This document shows, in pieces, positions 1-5,337 of a stretch of 5,337 nucleotides of DNA. The notes below the pieces were generated by a model that worked only from the letters and a program-made list of their open reading frames with translations, did no database searches and was not told the DNA's origin. Within the stretch, counting starts at the first letter, position 1. Every line of letters starts with the position of its first letter. Position numbers and translations under genes: made by a program. The stretch comes from Anaerolinea sp. (lineage in GTDB: Bacteria > Chloroflexota > Anaerolineae > Anaerolineales > Villigracilaceae). The DNA lies in the NCBI GenBank assembly GCA_020720965.1, contig DYNS01000088.1, forward strand, positions 4,319-9,655, read 5' to 3'.

Positions 1-244
1 CCCCGCCCTGCCCGCCACCATGCCCCTCGGCGGAGCCGCTCTCACCGCCCAATGGACAATCAACCCGTACACCATCACCTTCGACAGTGACGGCGGCAGC
101 CCGGTGGCTGACATCACCCAGGATTACGGCACGCCCATCACCGCCCCCGCAGACCCGACCAAGCCCGGTTACACCTTCGCCGGTTGGAACCCCGCCCTGC
201 CCGCCACCATGCCCCTCGGCGGAGCCGCTCTCACCGCCCAATGG
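1..244 (+). repeat. Tandem 189-bp (63-residue) InlB-type repeat units
   Basis: Bases 1-55 are identical to bases 190-244, a shift of 189 bp or exactly 63 codons. One full unit spans 56-244 and the end of the preceding unit fills 1-55. The encoded unit has the beta-grasp-like InlB B-repeat pattern: YTITFDSDGG, then a PTKPGYTFAGW core. Such repeats usually form a stalk in cell-surface proteins. More copies probably lie left of the window. Complete DNA identity over the visible overlap suggests recent duplication or homogenisation, and copy number could be misassembled. Confidence -1.
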
Positions 245-1762
245 GATGACACCTCCGCGCCCGACACCCAAATCGACTCCGCGCCCGCCAACCCCACCAA
301 CAACCCCAACGCCTCCTTCACATTCTCCAGCCCCGAAAGCGCCGCAGCCTTTGAATGCGCCCTGGATGCCGCTCCCTTTGCCGCCTGCACCAGCCCACAA
401 GATTACACCGCACTGCCAGATGGCAGCCACACCTTTGAAGTCCGCGCCGTAGATACCGCCCTCAACGCCGACCCGACCCCCGCCTCCCACGCCTGGCTCA
501 TCAACACCGCCCACCTCGCCCTCACCATCGAGCAAGACCCCGCCCAACCAGACCCCACCAACGCCGCCCCCATCCTCTTCCAACTCACCTTCAGCAAACC
601 CATCGACCCTGACACCCTCACCACCGATGACCTCACCCTCGGCGGAACAGCACCCGGAACGCTCGCCGCAGTCATCACCGAAGTCGCCCCCAATGACGCC
701 ACCACCTTCCAGGTCGCCCTCAGCGGCATGAGCGCCACCGGAACCGTCACCCTCACCCTCGCCGAAGGCAAAGTCCACGACACCCTCGGGAACCCCAACA
801 CCGCCAGCCTCAGCGCCGATAACGAAGTCACCTACGACGTGGACAAACTGGACGTGACCACCCTCGACCTGGATGTCAAATACACCGGCAAAGGTCCAAA
901 CGGTTTCGCCGTTATCTTCAATAAGCCTGTCTTCGACCCCGAAGGCAACACCGAAACGGACGATGTCACCAACACCGCCAACTACCTCCTCTTCGAGAAA
1001 GGTAGCAACCACGCCGCCGATACCCTCGCCTGCAAGACCGGGCTGGTCACAGACGACCGGAAAATCTCCATCAGCAGCGTCACCTACGACCCTGCAACAC
1101 GCCAAGCCGAGGTCAGCCTCTTTACAGAACTACCCGTTGGCTCCTACCGCCTCCTCATCTGCGGCTCCACCTCCATTGTAGATTTGGCAGGCAGCCCCCT
1201 CAACAACGGCGTAGACTACGCCTTCGACCTGGAAGTGACAAAAGCCCCCAGCGCCCTGCCCCAAACCGGATTCCCCTGGGGGAAAGTGACCCTCCTGCCG
1301 GAGCAGCCCGCCGCCCAAGCCTACACCAGCCCCGGACTAACCCTCGACATCCCCACCCTCGGGATAAAAACCGACATCCTCGGCGTGCCCCAAACCAACG
1401 CCAACTGGGATGTCTCCTGGCTCAACCAAAGCGCCGGTTGGCTGGAAGGCTCCGCCTACCCAACCTGGGCGGGTAACACCGTCATCACCGGTCACGTTTG
1501 GGACGCAGACAACACCCCAGGCATCTTCGCAGACCTGAAAACCCTCCGCTACGGCGACCAGTTCCACATCCACGCTTTTGGGCAAACCTACACCTACGAG
1601 GTCAGAGAAAATCGCCTCATCGGTACAGGCAAAATCAGCCAAGTCTTCCAACACGAAGAAAAAGACTGGGTCACCCTTCTCACCTGTGAGTTCTACAACC
1701 CCTTCACCGAAGATTATCTCCTCCGCCGCATCGTCCGCGCCGTACTGGTGAGCGTGAAGTAG
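1..1762 (+). CDS. Multidomain surface protein, C-terminal part: InlB-type repeats, Ig-like domains, LPQTG motif and C-terminal sortase domain (5' partial)
   Basis: The frame is open from base 2 to the TAG at 1760-1762. The ATG at base 20 lies inside a repeat unit, so it is not the real start; the N-terminus, including any signal peptide, is left of the window. Residues below count that ATG as 1. Residues 13-75 are one complete InlB/Listeria-Bacteroides-type repeat (FDSDGG, YTFAGW), preceded by the end of another. Residues 76-161 match a widespread bacterial Ig-like module (FECALD, CTSP, DGSHTFEVRA, DPTPA). Residues 164-274 form a second Ig-like module (DPTNAAPI, FSKPI, HDTLGNPNTAS). Residues 277-405 look like an SbsA-type Ig domain with two cysteines (338, 381). 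LPQTG follows at 413-417, and a sortase fold at about 439-578 has His492, Cys556 and Arg569. No hydrophobic segment or basic tail follows the LPQTG or the sortase. Likely role: an exported adhesin or envelope protein that carries its own transpeptidase. The domain calls are firm; the biological role is inferred. Confidence -1.
   Translation, partial: PALPATMPLGGAALTAQWTINPYTITFDSDGGSPVADITQDYGTPITAPADPTKPGYTFAGWNPALPATMPLGGAALTAQWDDTSAPDTQIDSAPANPTNNPNASFTFSSPESAAAFECALDAAPFAACTSPQDYTALPDGSHTFEVRAVDTALNADPTPASHAWLINTAHLALTIEQDPAQPDPTNAAPILFQLTFSKPIDPDTLTTDDLTLGGTAPGTLAAVITEVAPNDATTFQVALSGMSATGTVTLTLAEGKVHDTLGNPNTASLSADNEVTYDVDKLDVTTLDLDVKYTGKGPNGFAVIFNKPVFDPEGNTETDDVTNTANYLLFEKGSNHAADTLACKTGLVTDDRKISISSVTYDPATRQAEVSLFTELPVGSYRLLICGSTSIVDLAGSPLNNGVDYAFDLEVTKAPSALPQTGFPWGKVTLLPEQPAAQAYTSPGLTLDIPTLGIKTDILGVPQTNANWDVSWLNQSAGWLEGSAYPTWAGNTVITGHVWDADNTPGIFADLKTLRYGDQFHIHAFGQTYTYEVRENRLIGTGKISQVFQHEEKDWVTLLTCEFYNPFTEDYLLRRIVRAVLVSVK
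1256..1270 (+). other. LPQTG sortase-recognition-like motif, internal
   Basis: Five codons encode LPQTG (residues 413-417 from the ATG at base 20), a perfect match to the LPxTG consensus cut by sortases between Thr and Gly. In a classical sorting signal, a hydrophobic helix and a positively charged tail follow at the C-terminus. Here the motif is followed by FPWGKVTLLPEQPAAQAY and then a sortase domain, so it sits at the junction between the Ig-like stalk and the enzyme. Recognition by a sortase is inferred. Confidence -1.
1334..1756 (+). other. C-terminal sortase catalytic domain within the surface protein
   Basis: The domain starts near LTLDIPTLGI (residue 440) and reaches almost to the C-terminus. 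Three hallmarks are visible: VITGHV with catalytic His492, VTLLTCEFYN with catalytic Cys556, and LLRRIVRA with Arg569. Arg569 lies 13 residues after the Cys, the same spacing as Cys184 to Arg197 in Staphylococcus aureus SrtA. The intervening pattern (F-DL--L--GD then TYEV) is also typical. Length, about 140 residues, suits a sortase core. The subclass (D, E or F-like) cannot be set by eye. The full triad argues that the enzyme is active. Confidence -1.
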
Positions 1763-1765
1763 ATA

Positions 1766-1823
1766 CCACCCTGAAATTAAAACAGCCCGAGCAAATGCTC
1801 GGGCTGTTTTAATTTCAGGGTGG
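1766..1823. terminator. Bidirectional intrinsic terminator, perfect 28-bp inverted repeat
   Basis: Bases 1766-1793 are the exact reverse complement of 1796-1823, leaving a 2-nt spacer; sterically this is a 27-bp stem with an AAAT loop. The GC-rich core CAGCCCGAGC / GCTCGGGCTG is flanked by AAAA on the left and TTTT on the right, so it gives a hairpin plus U-tract on either strand. It begins 3 nt after the stop codon of the + strand gene and lies about 100 nt beyond the stop of the convergent icd, the right place to end both transcripts. Confidence -1.
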
Positions 1824-1923
1824 CGCAAAATTGTGCCGCTACTCTTCACCCAATGCTTTAGCAAGATTGTGAGGCAAGTCACCTATCTCGCCGGGGGGGC
1901 GAAGGGGATGGGCTAAATATACC
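1824..1923. other. Non-coding gap between terminator and icd stop
   Basis: About 100 bases lie between the terminator hairpin and the end of icd. I see no credible gene, RNA or strong hairpin. The only notable features are a run of seven G at about 1890-1896 and a weak 4-bp inverted pair (GTGA/TCAC). It would form the icd 3' untranslated region if that transcript ends at the shared hairpin. Confidence -1.
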
Positions 1924-3327
1924 TTAGTCCATGTGAGCGATGACAGCGTCTCCGAACTCGGAGCATTTTACTTCGGTGGGGTTGTCCATCAGGCGGGCAA
2001 AGTCGTAGGTGACGGTCTTGGCAGCGATGGCGCCTTCCATGCCTTTTACAATCAGGTCGGCGGCTTCGTGCCAGCCCATGTAGCGGAACATCATCTCGCC
2101 GGAGAGGATGACAGAGCCGGGGTTGACCTTATCCAGGTCGGCGTATTTGGGGGCGGTTCCGTGTGTGGCTTCAAAAATGGCGTGACCGGTTTCGTAGTTG
2201 ATGTTGGCACCGGGTGCAATCCCAATGCCGCCCACCTGCGCGGCGAGGGCATCCGAGAGGTAGTCGCCGTTCAGGTTCAGGGTGGCGATTACGTCATAGT
2301 CACGCGGACGGATGAGGGTGAATTGCAGGCTGACATCTGCGATGGAGTCTTTGACGAGGAGCATCTTCTTCCACTTGCCGTCTCCATGCGTGTCCCACAG
2401 GGTGAGGGCTTCTTCCACTTCGGCTTTAATTTCGGCCTGTTGGGCAGGGGACATCATGTCGAAGCCGGGGTCAATCATCTTGGCGTTGTCTTCCACGCTC
2501 AGGGTCGGGTCTTTTTCTTTGTTGCCCAAAATCCAGGTTTCGCGCTCGGTCACAATTTGGGCGCGGAATTCGCGTTTGGCGAGGGTGTAGCCCCAATCCT
2601 TAAACGCGCCTTCGGTGAACTTCATAATGTTGCCCTTATGGACGAAGTTAACGCTTTTGCGCTTGTTGTCTAGTGACCACTGAATGGCGGCGCGTACCAG
2701 GCGCTCGGTGCCTTCCACCGAGACGGGTTTAATGCCAATGCCCGCCGTGTTGGGGAAGCGCATTTTGGCATATTCCTTGGGGAAGGCTTCCTGGAAAAGT
2801 TTTTTGAACTGTTCGTTACCTTCGGTGCCGTATTGGAATTCGATGCCGGTATAAATATCTTCCGTGTTCTCGCGGAAGATAACCATATCCACATATTCCG
2901 GGTGCTTCACCGGGGAAGGCACGCCCTTATACCAGCGCACGGGGCGCTGACAGACGTACAAATCCAGGTTTTTGCGGAGGGCAACGTTAAGAGAGCGGAT
3001 GCCGCCGCCGATGGGGGTTGTGAGGGGTCCCTTAATGCCCACCAAAAATTCCCGAAAAGCCTCGTTGGTTTCTTCCGGAAGCCAGCTCTGAAATTGCTTA
3101 AAAGACTTTTCGCCCGCGTACACTTCCATCCAATGTACTTTGCGCTTACCGCCGTAGGCTTTCTCCACAGCGGCATCAAAGACGCGCACAGAGGCGCGCC
3201 AAATATCGCGCCCGGTGCCATCGCCTTCCACGAAAGGCAAAATAGGATTCTCCGGGACGACCAGGCTGCCGTTTTCCATGCGGATTTTTGCGCCCCCAGC
3301 AGGGACTTGAACATTTTCGTATGCCAT
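1924..3327 (-). CDS. icd: NADP-dependent isocitrate dehydrogenase, type I
   Basis: This cytosolic TCA-cycle enzyme decarboxylates isocitrate to 2-oxoglutarate with NADP+ reduction. The 467-residue protein is complete and aligns from the first residues with E. coli Icd (416 aa, from memory). Substrate site: Ser112, Asn114, Arg118, Arg128 and Arg152, with Tyr159 and Lys231 as the catalytic Tyr/Lys. Metal site: Asp355 and Asp359 (NLNGDYLSDA). The cofactor loop reads HGTAPKYADLDKV, then TYDFARL. Lys394, Tyr395, Val401, Tyr441 and Arg445 match the E. coli residues that select NADP over NAD. The extra length is an insert of about 47 residues between Lys231 and Asp355, roughly residues 256-326, acidic and probably helical. 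The ATG is supported by an AGAGGAG ribosome site 6 nt upstream. Ser112, the equivalent of the E. coli AceK target Ser113, is present, but no kinase gene is seen here. Confidence -1.
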   Translation of the reverse strand: MAYENVQVPAGGAKIRMENGSLVVPENPILPFVEGDGTGRDIWRASVRVFDAAVEKAYGGKRKVHWMEVYAGEKSFKQFQSWLPEETNEAFREFLVGIKGPLTTPIGGGIRSLNVALRKNLDLYVCQRPVRWYKGVPSPVKHPEYVDMVIFRENTEDIYTGIEFQYGTEGNEQFKKLFQEAFPKEYAKMRFPNTAGIGIKPVSVEGTERLVRAAIQWSLDNKRKSVNFVHKGNIMKFTEGAFKDWGYTLAKREFRAQIVTERETWILGNKEKDPTLSVEDNAKMIDPGFDMMSPAQQAEIKAEVEEALTLWDTHGDGKWKKMLLVKDSIADVSLQFTLIRPRDYDVIATLNLNGDYLSDALAAQVGGIGIAPGANINYETGHAIFEATHGTAPKYADLDKVNPGSVILSGEMMFRYMGWHEAADLIVKGMEGAIAAKTVTYDFARLMDNPTEVKCSEFGDAVIAHMD

Positions 3328-3333
3328 GACTAT

Positions 3334-3340
3334 CTCCTCT
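3334..3340 (-). promoter_or_regulatory. Ribosome binding site of icd
   Basis: On the minus strand AGAGGAG lies 6 nt upstream of the ATG at 3327-3325. It is a strong Shine-Dalgarno sequence and fixes the start codon of icd, in agreement with the conserved N-terminus. Confidence -1.
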
Positions 3341-3366
3341 TGGTATGAATATGAAGACCGCCAAAA

Positions 3367-3372
3367 ATTATA
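3367..3372 (-). promoter_or_regulatory. Putative -10 box of the icd promoter
   Basis: A perfect TATAAT reads on the minus strand about 40 nt upstream of the icd start codon, which predicts a leader of roughly 30 nt. No good -35 box stands at 16-18 nt; the spacer is G-rich (CCGCCGGGGGGC) and the nearest TTCACT is about 22 nt away. The 102-nt comEC-icd gap is otherwise free of genes, and no intrinsic terminator is seen in it. A chance match is possible, but position and AT-rich surroundings favour a real promoter. Confidence -1.
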
Positions 3373-3429
3373 GCCCCAAGCCCCCCGGCGGAATAGTGAA
3401 ATTTATCCTCTTTTCTCTCTGCACTTTCT

Positions 3430-5337
3430 TCACTTCTCACTCCCCGCTTCCTTTTCCACCGTCACCCACAAATCCTGCCCGTTGGTTGCCAGGTCAATCC
3501 AGCCGTTTTGGTCGGTGCGGAGCAGGGTATAGCCTTCCAGCGTCTCCAGCAAAGCCGGGGCGGGCAAACCGTCCAGGTCGCCTGCGGCTACGCTGAGCAG
3601 AAAAAATTGGGGCTGAAGATTCTCCAGCCATAGGGGAGGGTTGGCAGGCAAATAACCGCTTTCTGCCAGAAGAAGAGCAGAAACGCCCCTTAGCCTGCTC
3701 CCGTTTTCCAGCATTTCAAAACTCTCGTAGGTAACGCCCATGGGCAAAATGACTCTAAAACTGCCCCATTCCACGCTCAAAATGGCACCGCGAGGGCTGA
3801 CAGCCAGAACCCGCAAAAACGCACCCTGCCCCAAATCCAGGGTTTCTCCGCCCAGGGCGCTCTGAATGCCAATCTGCCGCTCCAAAAGCCATTCTTGCAG
3901 TTGGGAGGCGGCATACGAGGCTTGCAGGTTGCCCGCCCACAGAACGTAAGCAGGGGGATACTGCTCCAGCACGCGGGGCAAAGCCTCCATCTGATTCTGC
4001 TGCGGCGCGGCAACGATGAGGGCATCCAACTGACGGCGCAGGGGAGGAATGCGCCTGCCCAACTGGTCGCCCAAGCGGTTGGCGCTTTCGCCGCCGTTGA
4101 TGAGGAGGAAGCGCCCATCCGGGGTTTTGAGCAAAACCGCCGAGGTAGAGCCGACATCCAGCACAGTGAGGTGCAGCAGCCCGTCTGCGCCGTTGAGGGA
4201 GGTGCGCCACAGGTTAACGGTAAGAGTCGCCAATATCAACAGGACGAGGGAAGAAGTGACCAGTCGCCGGGCTGCCCACAAACGGGAGGCGTATAGGGTG
4301 GCGAGGGCGAGAATCGCATAAAAAAGCAGCAGGGCAGAGAACCCAAATCCTTCCACCACCCAGACCCCGCCAGAAATTTGGGCAAAGGTTTCTACGATGC
4401 GAATGGTGTAAGCGGGGAAAACCCAGGTAAGCCAGGCAAAAAAGACCCCCAAAGGGCGGAAGATGGCTCCCAAAATGACGGCAAGCCCGCCCAAAATCAT
4501 CACCGGGGGTTGGGCGGGCAAAACCAGGGGGTTGACAAAGAAGGATGAAACGGAAAGCCGCCCAAAGTGGTAGGCAATAACCGGTAAGGTCGTCAGTTGG
4601 GCGGCAAAGGTTAGCAGGACGTAATCGGACAGGGGGGCAATGAGAATTTTAACCGTAATGGCGGGCAAGATGCGCTCTAAACCGGCTTTTAGCGCGTCTT
4701 GCAAGGTTTGCGAGTAGAGGATGAGCCCCAGGGTTGCCATAAAGGAAAGTTGAAAGCCCACATCCCATAAAACATAAGCATCTGCCAGCCCCATTAGCAA
4801 GGCGGTGAGGAAGAGGCTGTTGATGGAAGCGTTGCGCCTGCCAAACTGCCGGGCGCTGAGCGAAACTGCGCCCATGAGCGCCGCCCGCACAACCGAGGCG
4901 CTCGCGCCGACCAGGACCGTGTAAAAGGCAATCCCTACCAGGGCAGCGAGGGTTCCGCGTTTTTTGCCCCACCATCCGCCAAACAGGCTGAGGAGCACCT
5001 GAGCAATGAGGGCGATGTTGAACCCGCTGATGGCGACAATGTGGGCTGTGCCGGTATCCTGAAAGGCTTGTTGCAGGTCGGCAGCCATGCCGCTTTCCAC
5101 CCCCAGCAGAATGCCCGCCATCAGCCCCGCTTCCGGCTGAGGGAAGAGGGCGTACACTTCTTCCAGCAGACGGTCACGCAGGCGGTAAATGGCGGCATAG
5201 AGGGGGTTGGCGCGGAGCGGCTGCGGCAAAACGGTTACGGTATAAGTCCGCAGCAGGGAGAGAACCCCCTGCCGGGCGAGATATTCGCGGTAGGAGAACT
5301 CTTCGGTTTCGGCGGGGGTTTCCAACTGACCGCGTAC
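3430..5337 (-). CDS. comEC: ComEC/Rec2 family DNA-uptake channel protein (5' partial)
   Basis: ComEC is the inner-membrane channel that carries single-stranded DNA into the cytoplasm during natural transformation. The frame is open to the right edge (VRGQ before the TTG at 5325-5323), so the gene starts outside the window; residues here count that TTG codon as 1. Residues 5-20 (AETEEFSYREYLARQG) are the end of the N-terminal soluble DUF4131/OB-like domain. Residues 66-350 are the competence membrane domain: GILLGVESG, the hallmark HIVAISGFN (95-103), VRAALMG, QLTTLPVIAYHFGRLS and NPLVLPAQP, with some ten hydrophobic helices. Another helix at about 357-371 leads to a C-terminal metallo-beta-lactamase-like domain at about 383-625. 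That domain keeps the fold signature (LDVG, INGG) but lacks the metal-binding motif. The TGA stop is 102 nt upstream of icd. Family assignment is firm; nuclease activity is doubtful. Confidence -1.
   Translation of the reverse strand, partial: VRGQLETPAETEEFSYREYLARQGVLSLLRTYTVTVLPQPLRANPLYAAIYRLRDRLLEEVYALFPQPEAGLMAGILLGVESGMAADLQQAFQDTGTAHIVAISGFNIALIAQVLLSLFGGWWGKKRGTLAALVGIAFYTVLVGASASVVRAALMGAVSLSARQFGRRNASINSLFLTALLMGLADAYVLWDVGFQLSFMATLGLILYSQTLQDALKAGLERILPAITVKILIAPLSDYVLLTFAAQLTTLPVIAYHFGRLSVSSFFVNPLVLPAQPPVMILGGLAVILGAIFRPLGVFFAWLTWVFPAYTIRIVETFAQISGGVWVVEGFGFSALLLFYAILALATLYASRLWAARRLVTSSLVLLILATLTVNLWRTSLNGADGLLHLTVLDVGSTSAVLLKTPDGRFLLINGGESANRLGDQLGRRIPPLRRQLDALIVAAPQQNQMEALPRVLEQYPPAYVLWAGNLQASYAASQLQEWLLERQIGIQSALGGETLDLGQGAFLRVLAVSPRGAILSVEWGSFRVILPMGVTYESFEMLENGSRLRGVSALLLAESGYLPANPPLWLENLQPQFFLLSVAAGDLDGLPAPALLETLEGYTLLRTDQNGWIDLATNGQDLWVTVEKEAGSEK
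3451..4179 (-). other. Degenerate metallo-beta-lactamase domain at the ComEC C-terminus
   Basis: Residues 383-625 align by eye with the usual ComEC C-terminal domain. LDVGQGD becomes LDVGSTS (389-395) and LIDGG becomes LINGG (408-412). The metal motif SHxDxDHxGGL becomes AAPQQNQMEAL (439-449), losing all His and Asp ligands. The later Asp of LTGD is missing (LPMGVT, 527-532), and the HHGS region reads AESGY (554-558). The frame is intact and secondary-structure-like spacing is kept, so this is loss of catalytic residues and not a frameshift. It may now have a structural or DNA-guiding role. Confidence -1.

Noticed and set aside
20..22. ATG as the start codon of the surface protein
   Set aside because: It lies inside the InlB-type repeat; the same ATG recurs at 209-211 in the next unit, and the frame is open to the left edge with matching repeat sequence.
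1..244. CRISPR array or insertion-sequence repeats
   Set aside because: The repeat is in frame, 189 bp long, and encodes a known surface-protein repeat with no spacers or transposase.
87..452. Proline-rich 121-codon frame on the + strand
   Set aside because: It is an out-of-frame reading of C-rich repeats and the Ig-like domain, with composition explained by base bias.
1256..1270. Classical C-terminal cell-wall sorting signal
   Set aside because: The LPQTG is not followed by a hydrophobic helix and basic tail; a folded sortase domain follows instead.
1766..1823. Terminal inverted repeats of a small mobile element
   Set aside because: The arms are separated by only 2 nt, no target duplication is seen, and position and A/T tracts fit a bidirectional terminator.
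1337..1882. 181-codon open frame on the minus strand
   Set aside because: It lies antisense to the sortase domain, whose catalytic motifs show that the + strand is the coding one, and it runs across the terminator.
1933..2673. 246-codon open frame on the + strand
   Set aside because: It lies antisense to the well-conserved icd and its translation resembles no family; it is a shadow of a GC-rich gene.
5323..5325. TTG as the start codon of comEC
   Set aside because: The frame continues upstream without a stop (VRGQ), and the residues around it belong to the end of the usual N-terminal soluble domain, so the true start is outside the window.

Overview
The window looks like chromosomal DNA of a GC-rich, probably monoderm environmental bacterium. 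The best guess is Chloroflexota, class Anaerolineae. That rests on three things recalled from family knowledge, not on a database search: an Ig-like surface protein ending in an LPxTG motif plus a sortase domain, a ComEC with an ISGFN variant motif, and a type I isocitrate dehydrogenase with a large internal insert. The phylum is inference.

Layout. Bases 1-1762 (+) hold the C-terminal part of a large secreted or surface protein whose start lies left of the window. It runs through InlB-type 63-residue repeats, three Ig-like modules, an LPQTG motif and a C-terminal sortase domain with an intact His/Cys/Arg triad. A perfect 28-bp inverted repeat at 1766-1823 then acts as a likely bidirectional terminator between this gene and the convergent icd. 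Bases 1824-1923 hold no gene that I recognise. Bases 1924-3327 (-) encode a complete NADP-type isocitrate dehydrogenase (icd) with a clear ribosome binding site and a TATAAT box just upstream. Bases 3430-5337 (-) encode the C-terminal two thirds or so of ComEC/Rec2, the DNA-uptake channel of natural transformation. Its start lies right of the window, and its C-terminal metallo-beta-lactamase domain has lost its metal ligands.

How the genes relate. comEC and icd lie on the same strand 102 nt apart, and no terminator is visible between them. Read-through is possible, but icd seems to have its own promoter and the two functions (DNA uptake, TCA cycle) are unrelated. The surface protein is a separate convergent unit. 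The two most interesting observations are the fusion of a candidate sortase substrate motif to a sortase domain in one polypeptide, and the apparently dead nuclease-like domain of ComEC.
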